Shown here: piece by piece, positions 19,108-27,873 of the stretch
Numbering within the stretch: the first letter of the stretch is position 1
How the letters are laid out: each line of letters begins with the position of its first letter
DNA from: Shewanella sp. CG12_big_fil_rev_8_21_14_0_65_47_15
GTDB taxonomy: Bacteria; Pseudomonadota; Gammaproteobacteria; Enterobacterales; Shewanellaceae
NCBI RefSeq assembly: GCF_002783505.1
Contig: NZ_PFGL01000063.1
Coordinates: 2,178-66,177 of the forward strand
Direction of reading: 5' to 3'
DNA: 64,000 nucleotides
The notes under the pieces: generated by a model
Database searches by the model: none
What the model saw: only the letters and a program-made list of their open reading frames with translations
What the model was told of the DNA's origin: nothing
Translations under genes and position numbers: made by a program

Positions 19108-20619
19108 TCACATTGCCATAGGTTTAGTGTTGGTCAAAACCTCAGCAGGGCAATAGTGCTGAATAAAATCGAGGTGGGCAGGTAGGCTTTCTACCTTACG
19201 CTTAACGGTCGATTTAATGTTGTTTAAGAAGGCTTCGAGTTCAGGCTCTTCCATCACATCGACTATCGGGTGATAGTGTTTTGGCATTATGCCTTGGCCC
19301 ATCATCACTTGGATCCATGAGCTTTCGCCAAAGAGTTCGCTACCGTATTTATAGACTTTGCCGCTGTCGGCAAACATTTCGATTCGATGTTTGAGTGACG
19401 CTGGAATGTCCATATTTTTACAATAACGCCAGAAACGGCTGTCCTCGCGTTCCGTGGCCTTGTAATGCAAGATGATAAAGTCGCGGATATTGTCCATTTC
19501 GAGTTTAGTTTGTTGATTAAACTCATCAATATCGGATTGCATTATGCCCGCCGACGGAAATAGTTGCATCAATCTGATAATACTACGCTGGATCAAATGA
19601 ATGCTGGTGGATTCCAGTGGCTCTAAAAAGCCGCCGGACAGCCCGACAGCAACACAGTTTTTATGCCAATGCAGGCGACGGGTGCCGGTTTTAAACTTAA
19701 TGACCCTAGGTTTATTCAGCGGTTCCCCTTCAAGATTAGCGAGGAGCAACTCAGTGGCATCCTCATCTGAGATAAATTTGCTGCAAAAGACGAGGCCATT
19801 GCCCGTGCGATTTTGCAGTGGAATACGCCACTGCCAACCCGACTCGCGGGCAATCGAGCGAGTATAGGGAATAGGGGCACCTACGGACTGGGTTTGCACC
19901 GCAATCGCACTGTCACAGGGGAGATAATGACTCCAATCTTCAAAGCCAGTATTAAGGGTTTGCTCGATCAGCAGTGCGCGAAAGCCGGTGCAATCGATAA
20001 ATAAATCCCCTTCGATTGTTTCGTCATTCTCTAGGACGAGCGCTTTGATATTGCCGCTATCATGATGCTGTAATACCTGTTTTATTTTTCCTTCAATACG
20101 ATGAATGCCGTGTTGCTCGGCCATTTTTCGAAGGTACTTGGCATAGAGGCTAGCGTCCATGTGGTATGCATGGTTGTAATCTTGGTTTGGCAATACGGCA
20201 AAGCGTCCTTGGCGGGCGGCGAGATGTTCGGCGCAGTAGTCGCCAATGTCACTCACTATGCCGAGCTGTTTACCTTTCAACCAAAAATGTTGAAAACCAC
20301 AGGCCCAACAATCTTTACCTAAAAAACCGAAGGAATGCAGGTAGTTTTTATTGGTATCCTGCCAATTTTCAAAGGAGATCCCGAGTTTAAAGGTCGCATT
20401 CGTCGCAGCCATCACCTCTTGTTCTTTGAGGCCGAGTAATCGATGAAAAATGTGCAATGTGGGAATTGTCGCTTCGCCCACGCCGACCGTACCAATTTCA
20501 TCGGATTCGACCAGCACAATTTCTAAGTGTTTGCCCATCAACTTAGTGAGCGCCGCAGCGGCCATCCATCCGGCTGTTCCGCCACCCGCTATCACGACTC
20601 TTTTTATGGCTGTTGTCAT
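19108..20619 (-). CDS. Flavin-dependent tryptophan-halogenase family protein (copy 1)
   Basis: The 503-residue protein keeps all the hallmarks of PrnA-type halogenases. These are the FAD motif GGGTAGW (12-18), GVGEATIP (46-53), the catalytic Lys78 in ATFKLGISF (Lys79 in PrnA), GWQWRIP (261-267, the WxWxIP motif that keeps substrates from the flavin) and a late SGGFLEPLEST carrying the conserved Glu. It should use reduced flavin, O2 and halide to make HOCl/HOBr and halogenate an aromatic substrate; a separate flavin reductase would be needed. There is no NRPS or PKS gene nearby. It sits between a JmjC/cupin-like gene (20 bp gap) and the DUF6445 gene (9 bp gap). Confidence 0.85.
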   Translation of the reverse strand: MTTAIKRVVIAGGGTAGWMAAAALTKLMGKHLEIVLVESDEIGTVGVGEATIPTLHIFHRLLGLKEQEVMAATNATFKLGISFENWQDTNKNYLHSFGFLGKDCWACGFQHFWLKGKQLGIVSDIGDYCAEHLAARQGRFAVLPNQDYNHAYHMDASLYAKYLRKMAEQHGIHRIEGKIKQVLQHHDSGNIKALVLENDETIEGDLFIDCTGFRALLIEQTLNTGFEDWSHYLPCDSAIAVQTQSVGAPIPYTRSIARESGWQWRIPLQNRTGNGLVFCSKFISDEDATELLLANLEGEPLNKPRVIKFKTGTRRLHWHKNCVAVGLSGGFLEPLESTSIHLIQRSIIRLMQLFPSAGIMQSDIDEFNQQTKLEMDNIRDFIILHYKATEREDSRFWRYCKNMDIPASLKHRIEMFADSGKVYKYGSELFGESSWIQVMMGQGIMPKHYHPIVDVMEEPELEAFLNNIKSTVKRKVESLPAHLDFIQHYCPAEVLTNTKPMAM

Positions 20620-20639
20620 CGTTTATATCCTCAATTGGG

Positions 20640-21659
20640 CTAACGTTTGAGCTTATTGGTTAAATCTGCCCGCAATTTTCGGGCGTTGACTTCATCGAGT
20701 GGGGTAGTCAGCATGCCTTGGGCTGCGCTAGGAATATGCTCTTGATCGCCATCTTCATGGTCAAAAATATAGTGATCGAACAGGGCCTTCCACGCCTGAC
20801 GTTGCGCCTTGGGTAAGGAGCGTAAACTTAACATCGCATGCAGTAAGGCATTATTGGGGCGACCAAGATAGCCGGGCGTATCTCGCCACCAATGGGTAAT
20901 GAGCACATTAAAGCCATCCATTCCGCGCACATGGTGCCACCACATACTGGGGATGAATAACACATCACCGGGTTCCAGTGCGGCGACTTGCGCGGCTTCC
21001 ATCGCCTTGGCAAATTTAGGAAAGCGGTCAAAATCGGGGTTATCCATATCGACTAGGCTAATATCTTGGCCGCCCGGGGCAAACTCCATTGGGCCAATAT
21101 ACAGATTGCTGATTTGCTCCGGCGGAAACAGGGTAAAAGTGCGTCTACCGACGACATTGCAGGCTAAGTTATGGGGAAAGTCGAAATGGGCCGCGATACG
21201 AGTTTGATTGCCAAGCCAGATATTGGTGAGCGGTGACAAAGGCGCAAGATTAAAACTATTATCGGCGCCAAGTCCAGGTAAGCACTGATTAATATCGGTT
21301 GAGCCCATATAAATACTGGCATCTTGCGGTTGAGATAGCTGGGTGAAGATTTGCCGCAGATCTAACTTACCCGCCTGATAATTAAACCCATCTAAAGTGT
21401 CGTTATAAAACACGCGGCCTCGATGTTCTGGCGCTAAATAATAGGCGGTGACGGGCATGCCTTTATAAAACTGGGCCAGATACTTCATCGCGCTATCGCT
21501 GGATTCAAGCCCTGCTTTCACTAAGGGCCAGTTTGCGCAAAGTCCTTTAAATACCAAAGGCTGCTCAGCGTCTTTAATCAGCGCGAGCATCTCCTCGGTT
21601 GAGCAGTTTTCAAGGTGTTTGACGACATTAGCTTTAGGTTCAATCAGATCAAGACTCAT
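20640..21659 (-). CDS. JmjC/cupin_8-type 2OG-Fe(II) oxygenase
   Basis: The 339-residue protein has the fold signature of FIH/JmjC-like hydroxylases (cupin_8). His158-x-Asp160 lies in RIAAHFDFPHN. A second metal His lies in GDVLFIPSMWWHHVRG (242/243), closely resembling the GDVLYIP..WWHH segment of FIH. NVVGRRTFTLFPP is typical of the second beta strand region. Known relatives hydroxylate protein side chains or small molecules using 2-oxoglutarate and O2. The substrate here is unknown. It lies 13 bp after the SapC gene and 20 bp before halogenase copy 1, in one operon. Confidence 0.8.
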   Translation of the reverse strand: MSLDLIEPKANVVKHLENCSTEEMLALIKDAEQPLVFKGLCANWPLVKAGLESSDSAMKYLAQFYKGMPVTAYYLAPEHRGRVFYNDTLDGFNYQAGKLDLRQIFTQLSQPQDASIYMGSTDINQCLPGLGADNSFNLAPLSPLTNIWLGNQTRIAAHFDFPHNLACNVVGRRTFTLFPPEQISNLYIGPMEFAPGGQDISLVDMDNPDFDRFPKFAKAMEAAQVAALEPGDVLFIPSMWWHHVRGMDGFNVLITHWWRDTPGYLGRPNNALLHAMLSLRSLPKAQRQAWKALFDHYIFDHEDGDQEHIPSAAQGMLTTPLDEVNARKLRADLTNKLKR

Positions 21660-21672
21660 GGCTACGACCTAG

Positions 21673-22395
21673 TTAACCTTGCGCATTTTTAAGGTTAAGC
21701 AAGTCACGTACTCTTGCCTGTGAGGCCAAGGTCATGTAAATCGCCTCTAGGTAACCCTTAGCATGCAGTTGCGTGAGCACTTCTGCCGAGAGGGCCGCTA
21801 GCGTTTCTTCATTAATGGTATAGAAACCCATCATTTGATGCTGGTGGCCATTGTCGAGCTTGATATCTAAGGTAAAGGATTCCAGCAACTTATGTTCGAT
21901 AAGCAAATCGATAAAGTGCTTACTGTCGATAAGCCCGTGGTGGATACCTTCCAGCATATCCCCAATGTCATCCAGATATTGCGTATTGCCACCATAGGGA
22001 TGGAACAAAGCTTGGCCTTCGGTTGTGCTGACTCTTGGGCTCGCCATATCGATATGTATGACCCTCTGTTTGCGCTCGACACCGTCTTCGCGCACGTTTT
22101 GCTGACCAATCAGAAACGGCTGACGACGTAGGGTGAGGGGAATATAAGACGCCTGCCAAGTGCCATTATTTAGGAACAGATTCTCATTATGTTGGAAACC
22201 ATAAAGCGCCACCGCAAAGAGCTGGCCTGTGGTCTGATCCTTTTGGAAAAAAATCGGATAATACGCCTGTACGCTGCGAAACTCCGCCGGAAAGGTGACA
22301 CTGAACCAGACATTATCGCCGTACTTAGCACTACGCTCAGTAATAATTTTAATATCTTTATGATCTACGCTATTAAGTAATACGTGTTGGCTCAT
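21673..22395 (-). CDS. SapC family protein
   Basis: The 240-residue protein is recognised as the SapC family, named after a Campylobacter S-layer-associated protein. Visible family features are VWFSVTFPAEFRSVQAYYPIFFQKD, LYGFQHNENLFL, ASYIPLTLRRQPFLIG and the late GFYTINEETLAALSAEVL segment. It has no signal peptide or membrane helix, so it appears cytoplasmic. No biochemical function is established for these proteins. They recur beside TonB-dependent receptors and halogenase-like genes in Xanthomonas, Caulobacter and Shewanella relatives. It is cotranscribed with the halogenase copy 2 gene (58 bp gap) and the JmjC-like gene. Confidence 0.8.
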   Translation of the reverse strand: MSQHVLLNSVDHKDIKIITERSAKYGDNVWFSVTFPAEFRSVQAYYPIFFQKDQTTGQLFAVALYGFQHNENLFLNNGTWQASYIPLTLRRQPFLIGQQNVREDGVERKQRVIHIDMASPRVSTTEGQALFHPYGGNTQYLDDIGDMLEGIHHGLIDSKHFIDLLIEHKLLESFTLDIKLDNGHQHQMMGFYTINEETLAALSAEVLTQLHAKGYLEAIYMTLASQARVRDLLNLKNAQG

Positions 22396-22453
22396 AGGGT
22401 TACCTTTGTCCTTTGTTGGTTCTCACTGCCGCGAGTTATTCTTGTTATTTGTG

Positions 22454-24085
22454 TTAAATCTTAGAAAAACCAAATTGCCTGACCTTGTTTAACAGGTCGC
22501 GATTGTTCGGAAGACTCTGGCTCAATGCATTAATCTTTTTTTGATTCTCGCTAAAAAGTCTTTGGGCGACTTGCTGTTGCGACGGTTTGATATGAGTCGG
22601 TAGGGCAGTATGAAAGCCCATTCCATAAAGTACATATTGGAAACTTGCCGCCGGAAATAAGGGTTCTTTATAGCTAATATCGTGACTGCTTGGCGCTTGA
22701 TAACGCCATAGGTCGAGTTGCTGCTGTAATCTTTCAGGAATGGATGCGGTGTCCCGGTGATCGCGCCAGTAACCATCCACTTCGCGTCGACTCACGACAT
22801 AATGCAGTTTCAAAAAATCGATGATTTGCTGCCAGTGGCGCTCGTAGCGTTCATTCACTCGCTGGGCAATTGTATCCATCACGCCGCGATGCGTTGGCAG
22901 TTGTGTGGCTAAGGTATTTGCCGTCCATTCCACTAAAGCCAATGCCGATGCTTCTAAAGGTTCAATGAAGCCTGCCGCCATGCCGATGGCAATACAGTTG
23001 TTTTGCCAGCATTTTGCATGGTAGCCAGGGTTGATATTCAGCTTTCGATATTCTTGTTTACGACTATCAACTGCGTTGCTGGATGCCGATTGAGGCTTGG
23101 TTGATGTGTCATTGGCTAAATAGGCTCTCAAGGTTTGTTCTGCCTCGTCATCGCTACAATGGGCCGATGAATAGACATAACCCACGCCTTTGCGAGTCGG
23201 TAAACCTATATCCCAGATCCAGCCATTGGGCTGCGCCGTCGAGAGTGTGCATGAGGCGATAGGGCTATTTTCTTCGGCATAGGGGACTTGTATTGCTAAG
23301 GCGCTGTCGTTAAACAGCACAGCTTTTTGGCAGAGGAAGGGCACGTTAAAATGCTCGCCCAGCAGCAATGATTTAGTGCCAGAACAATCGACAAACATAT
23401 CCCCTAAGATCACGCCATGTTCTTTGGTCGCAAGGCTTTCGATATCGCCATTGGGATGACTGTGAACCTGAGTGACATGATCACGAATATACTTGATCCC
23501 CAGTTTTTCGGTGCAATGCTGCATTAACAGCTGACTAAATTTTCCCGCATCTAAGTGATAGCCGTAATTGTTTTGAAAATGATATTCAGGCGTCGCAATG
23601 GTTTTCGGTGCCAGCCCTAACTGAGTCAGCGCATCTTGGTTGGATACCGCATGGGCAAAACTGACCTTGTCACTGTGGGGTAACCAAAAGGGACACAAAT
23701 CTAACTCTTGATGGCCATGGGGCAGGCTAAAGGGGTGTATATATTGGTTGGAACCGAATGGGTTAGTGTGTTCAGTATCGTCGTGCTGCCAGTGAATAAA
23801 GCGTGAGCCTTGCTTGAAACTCGCGTCGCATTGGCGGATAAATTCGGTTTCGCTGATGCCGATTTTATCTAAGGTGTTACGCATCGAAGGCCAAGTGCCT
23901 TCGCCGACGCCGATAGTGGCAACATCGGGGGATTCTATCAATGTGATATCGAGTCTAGGAGAGTGCGCAAGCTGGCCTTTATCGACATTATGCTCGGCGG
24001 CCAAAAGAGCTGCGGTTATCCAACCGGCTGTGCCGCCACCGACAATGACAATCTTATTAATGGCTGTGTGAGTTGCTTGCTGCAT
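22454..24085 (-). CDS. Flavin-dependent tryptophan-halogenase family protein (copy 2)
   Basis: The 543-residue protein keeps the FAD motif GGGTAGW (16-22), GVGEGTWPS (59-67), a lysine in the catalytic place (Lys91, ASFKQGSRF) and AAGFIEPLEAS. In the usual WxWxIP motif it reads GWIWDIGLP (288-296), with Gly instead of Pro. It is about 40 residues longer than copy 1, with additions before the FAD-binding second half (SSNAVDSRKQEYRK region). It is probably active on a different substrate, or is a divergent monooxygenase; this is not decided by sequence. It is the first gene after the receptor, 248 bp downstream of it, with a hairpin in the gap. Confidence 0.8.
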   Translation of the reverse strand: MQQATHTAINKIVIVGGGTAGWITAALLAAEHNVDKGQLAHSPRLDITLIESPDVATIGVGEGTWPSMRNTLDKIGISETEFIRQCDASFKQGSRFIHWQHDDTEHTNPFGSNQYIHPFSLPHGHQELDLCPFWLPHSDKVSFAHAVSNQDALTQLGLAPKTIATPEYHFQNNYGYHLDAGKFSQLLMQHCTEKLGIKYIRDHVTQVHSHPNGDIESLATKEHGVILGDMFVDCSGTKSLLLGEHFNVPFLCQKAVLFNDSALAIQVPYAEENSPIASCTLSTAQPNGWIWDIGLPTRKGVGYVYSSAHCSDDEAEQTLRAYLANDTSTKPQSASSNAVDSRKQEYRKLNINPGYHAKCWQNNCIAIGMAAGFIEPLEASALALVEWTANTLATQLPTHRGVMDTIAQRVNERYERHWQQIIDFLKLHYVVSRREVDGYWRDHRDTASIPERLQQQLDLWRYQAPSSHDISYKEPLFPAASFQYVLYGMGFHTALPTHIKPSQQQVAQRLFSENQKKINALSQSLPNNRDLLNKVRQFGFSKI

Positions 24086-24220
24086 ATTGAATGCCTAATC
24101 TTTTATTGTTGTTTATGAAAGGCTTTTATATTTTTTCGTTACCACTAACGCGGTTAACGCTTGCGTTAGGATTGAATAGTTTTACTGCGATTTCCAGTAT
24201 TTATTTTGCGCATATTGACT

Positions 24221-24247
24221 AAAAAGAGCGGCTACCTCCGTGTAGCC
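24221..24247 (-). terminator. Weak terminator-like hairpin after the receptor gene
   Basis: On the minus strand GGCTAC and GTAGCC (24247-24242 and 24235-24230) form a 6-bp stem with a 6-base loop, then GCTC and TTTTT. It could attenuate read-through from the receptor into the halogenase operon. Confidence 0.45.
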
Positions 24248-24333
24248 TGCCGTCATCCTGATAAAAATGAGGCATCTATGGCATACCTCACACGACCTTA
24301 GGGTAAAGATCTGTTGCTCTTTAACTAGTACGA

Positions 24334-27330
24334 CTAGAAAGTGTAACGTGCACCTATACTGTAACGCGCTCCAGTCTGGGTGTAGTTCAACACTTGTTCC
24401 GTCGCACGACCATGTACACGGGTGGCTTCATTGGTGATGTTTAAGCCTTCAATGAAGATGGTTAAACCTTCAACCGCTTCAACGTCGTAGCCTATGTTAA
24501 AGTCCACCTGTGAATAGGCTTCGGTATATTGAGGGTTAGCCCCCGTGCCTTGGCCTGTTGAATTTAGGAACTCATCACGCCAGTTGTAGGCGATACGAGC
24601 CGAAAAACCATAGTTTTCATAGATACCGACTAAGTTTGCGGTATCGCTGATCCCTAAAATCACGTTCTGAGTAGCATCACCTGGGCGGCCTAAGTTAAAG
24701 TTATCGTAGCTGTCCCCCGCATCCACCATAGTGTAGTTGGCTTGGAGACCAAATCCTGATTCACCAAAGAAGTGCTGGATAGAAAACTCCCAACCATCGA
24801 TCACATTGCTTAAATCACTGTTAGTTGGGTTGGTAATAAGAAAGTTTAGCGCTGGATCACCTGGGTTACCGGTGATCTCGATGTTGCCGTTATCAGGGTT
24901 GAGCGTCACATTCGGATCGGTTGCACCGTATTTGTCATAAATCCATTGACGTTGCTGAATCGCAGTAGTGGCACCTGCCGCAATGGCTTCATCAACATAC
25001 TTGCCATGTGCTGGATCCGGAATGTTGTAGATGTCTGAGTTTTCAGGGTTGCTGCTGATAAAGTTAGTCACATCTTTACGGAAATAACCGATTGAGACAT
25101 AACTGGCATCGTTGTAATACCATTCAGTCGACAGGTCGTAGTTCGTTGACTCGAGTGGTAACAGACTTGGATTACCCGCCGAGCCGCTACCACCGTTGCG
25201 ATAGGCAAGCGTTCCTACTGTGGTGCCACCTTGAATAGAGGTGTAATCAGGACGACCAATCGTTTGGCTAAAGGCGGCGCGGACGAACACATCTTCCAGC
25301 ATTTCAATATTAAAATTGAAGCTGGGTAACAGGTAATCGTAATCACCCTTTTGAGTCTGATAAACGCGATTATTATCTACCGAGCTGGTTACTGCTATTT
25401 CAGATTCTGCAATCCAAGTTGCTGTATCATAAGAGGAAACGACAGAAGTGGATTCAACGTCAGTTTTTTCATAGCGTAAGCCAAAATGCACATCGTAGGG
25501 CATATTGGCAATTTCGCTGGCGAAATTATATTGGATATAGGCAGATTGAGATTTTTCTTCAGTGAAACGGTCAGTGCCTTTGGAGTAATCAGTTGAAGGG
25601 CAGAAGCCATTACCACAATCACCCACTATGCTGGTTGCATAGAGTTCTGCGGCGCGGGCGCGAACCGCCGCAAAGTCCCACAGGAACATAGTGTTTAACG
25701 GATCCGTCGATGCATTGCCGTTATAACCTGCGAAATTACCTTGGGAGCCATCGAATTTATCGATAACCGAACTGGTTGGGAACCAAGCGGCGTCTAAATC
25801 GCCGGCTGCACCAACGCCACCCCAGTCGTTACGTTGAATATCAACCTGTTGGGAGTGGTTATTCACGTCTGACATCGCAATACCAAAATCGATACTGCCC
25901 GCCTCGGCTAAATCATATTTACCCGACATTTGCAGCTGTTCAATTTCGGAGCGATTGACGGCATTGGTGAAGGTTGAACCGGTCACGCGCATATCTTCTG
26001 GGCGAACCGCATTTCCACCCCCGACGGCGAGCACTGGGACATCGCCGCTAAAATCGGTCGCTGCACTGGTACGAATAAAGGCGGCGGTACTGAGGTTGCT
26101 TGAGCTGCCATTGACATTGTTAGGCGTGCGTTCGGCGTAGGAGTTATGGTAATCCAAGTTTAAGGTCAGATTATCACTGGCTTCCCAGGCTAAGTTAAAA
26201 CCGAGTGAGCCACTTTGGTCGCGGGTGCCGTAATCGCCAGCAGCCATTGAAAGATCGGCTGGTGCATCGTAGGTTTCGGAATACACGAGTGGTGATGAGA
26301 CAGGGCCGTCACTCCAAGTACTTTCTTGGGTTGGCACAAAGTTAAACCATGCCGAGACGTCGTGGGACTGAGTATCTATGTCGTTACGCATGTAAGTGTA
26401 ATCGAGCGTTGCGCGCAGCGAATCAATCGGCTCGTATTGCAGCACTAATTGACCGTTTGTGCGTTTGCGTTGCTGTTCTTCAAAACGGTAAATCGTGGTT
26501 TGTGGCACGCTATACACGTCATCATCACCCGGACGATTGACTTGACTGTCGTTTTTTGGAACGCCGCCCCATTCTGCATTGCTACCGCTGTAATCTTGGT
26601 CAACGATACCTGGGAAGCTGCGCCAACCGGTACCGACTTGAGCCTGCTGATTACCACTTTCCCTTTCTTGATAGCTACCTGAGATAGAAATCCCAAATTT
26701 ATCATCGTCAAAGGTGTTGGAGTACAAGCCTGAAATTTCAGGTGTAGTAGAGCCTTTATCCGTGGATGAGTCATCAACGGCCTTTACACCGAAAGTCGCC
26801 TTCATGCCTGGCGAGCTTAGCGGTCTATGGGTGAGTACATTGATCGTGGCGCCAATACCGCCCGTTGGATTTTCCGCCTTAGCGGTTTTCTCCACTTCCA
26901 CCGCACTGATGGCTTCTGAGGCTATGTTGGCAAAATCGAATGAGCGAGAGCCTGTGGTGACCGGCATTTGACGTCCGTTCAACAATACTAAGTTTTGATC
27001 GGCACCAAAACCACGGACCGACACTCGGCTACCTTCACCGTTTTGACGGTCGATTGATACGCCAGAAATACGCTGTAGTGATTCAGCTAAGTTACTGTCG
27101 GGGAATTTACCGATATCTTCGGCGTTAATGGCATCAACAATGCCTTCTGAGCTGCGTTTTACGTCCATCGAACGGACTAAACTACCGCGGATCCCTGTTA
27201 CTTGAATAACTTCAATATTTTCTTCTTTTTTGTCAGCATCGGCTGCATGGGCAGGCATCATAGATCCCATGCCTAAGACTAGCGAAAGGCTAGTGGCCAA
27301 TCTGGTTTTTCTAAATGTTCTAAGTTCCAT
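24334..27330 (-). CDS. TonB-dependent outer-membrane receptor
   Basis: The protein has 998 residues. The signal peptide (about 1-29, ending AHA) is followed by a TonB-box-like EVIQVTG (about 40-46), the plug domain (IVDAINAEDIGKFPDSNLAESLQRISGVSIDRQNGEG, RGFGADQNLVLLNGRQMP, about 60-160) and a 22-strand-type barrel ending in the aromatic F of YSIGARYTF. It belongs to the long receptor family of Shewanella, Caulobacter and Xanthomonas that often imports oligosaccharides. The LacI-type palindrome upstream and the adjacent beta-glucoside genes suggest a glucan fragment as ligand, but siderophore or other ligands are not excluded. It heads the halogenase cassette. Confidence 0.9.
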   Translation of the reverse strand: MELRTFRKTRLATSLSLVLGMGSMMPAHAADADKKEENIEVIQVTGIRGSLVRSMDVKRSSEGIVDAINAEDIGKFPDSNLAESLQRISGVSIDRQNGEGSRVSVRGFGADQNLVLLNGRQMPVTTGSRSFDFANIASEAISAVEVEKTAKAENPTGGIGATINVLTHRPLSSPGMKATFGVKAVDDSSTDKGSTTPEISGLYSNTFDDDKFGISISGSYQERESGNQQAQVGTGWRSFPGIVDQDYSGSNAEWGGVPKNDSQVNRPGDDDVYSVPQTTIYRFEEQQRKRTNGQLVLQYEPIDSLRATLDYTYMRNDIDTQSHDVSAWFNFVPTQESTWSDGPVSSPLVYSETYDAPADLSMAAGDYGTRDQSGSLGFNLAWEASDNLTLNLDYHNSYAERTPNNVNGSSSNLSTAAFIRTSAATDFSGDVPVLAVGGGNAVRPEDMRVTGSTFTNAVNRSEIEQLQMSGKYDLAEAGSIDFGIAMSDVNNHSQQVDIQRNDWGGVGAAGDLDAAWFPTSSVIDKFDGSQGNFAGYNGNASTDPLNTMFLWDFAAVRARAAELYATSIVGDCGNGFCPSTDYSKGTDRFTEEKSQSAYIQYNFASEIANMPYDVHFGLRYEKTDVESTSVVSSYDTATWIAESEIAVTSSVDNNRVYQTQKGDYDYLLPSFNFNIEMLEDVFVRAAFSQTIGRPDYTSIQGGTTVGTLAYRNGGSGSAGNPSLLPLESTNYDLSTEWYYNDASYVSIGYFRKDVTNFISSNPENSDIYNIPDPAHGKYVDEAIAAGATTAIQQRQWIYDKYGATDPNVTLNPDNGNIEITGNPGDPALNFLITNPTNSDLSNVIDGWEFSIQHFFGESGFGLQANYTMVDAGDSYDNFNLGRPGDATQNVILGISDTANLVGIYENYGFSARIAYNWRDEFLNSTGQGTGANPQYTEAYSQVDFNIGYDVEAVEGLTIFIEGLNITNEATRVHGRATEQVLNYTQTGARYSIGARYTF

Positions 27331-27873
27331 CTACATCTCCCCGTTGAGTAGATATTCAGGCTACAACTCTCTGATTTTGTTTTTGGGTAGAACAAATTAT
27401 GTACAGCTTGCTCATATTCTTGTTCGAGTTAGGTTTATGTAAGCGCTTACATAAAGCTAATTTAAATTATCCATAGAGTCAACGGTAAGTTACTTTAATG
27501 TTGCAATATAATGCTGTTTTTGTTGGTCGCCATATTTTAACTCATTGTTTTAAAATATAAATAGATCTATTTTCTGTTACATATTTATGATGCTATTGGT
27601 GATAAATAGGGGCTAAATCTGCTTAATGACATTTGAAATAGCATTTTTACGCTAGGGTGAATGCTTAAATTCAAGGGATATCTTGTGCGAGTGAAGAATA
27701 TTGAGCGAGTTTTACTTGGCTTTTGGTACCGTTTTTTAAACTGTTTTTGAACCGAACTTGTTCACTTGTGCCCGTAAAATATAGCAAGAAGGTGCAGTGC
27801 CTTACCCATGGAAACGGCTCATTAGAGCAGCTCGAATACATGATCTGGCTAGGGCAGTACTCGCCTTAATGAT
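27331..27873 (-). promoter_or_regulatory. Receptor promoter region and AT-rich gap
   Basis: Apart from the operator at 27435-27456, I see no gene in these 543 bp. The receptor promoter should lie on the minus strand near the operator. The part from 27460 to 27873 is AT-rich and lies after the stop of the LacI gene. I find no clear terminator there. Confidence 0.45.
27435..27456. promoter_or_regulatory. LacI-type operator before the TonB receptor
   Basis: A perfect 22-bp palindrome is centred on TGTAAGCGCTTACA, with TTTA and TAAA at its ends. The central CG within AAGCGCTT is the hallmark of LacI-family operators. It lies 105 bp upstream of the receptor start. The LacI-type gene at 27874-28881 is the likely regulator. 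Confidence 0.8.

Noticed and set aside
18310..24085. Idea that the halogenase genes form a secondary-metabolite cluster such as pyrrolnitrin
   Set aside because: No PrnB-D, NRPS, PKS, flavin reductase or export genes are present; the neighbours are a TonB receptor, SapC and oxygenases.
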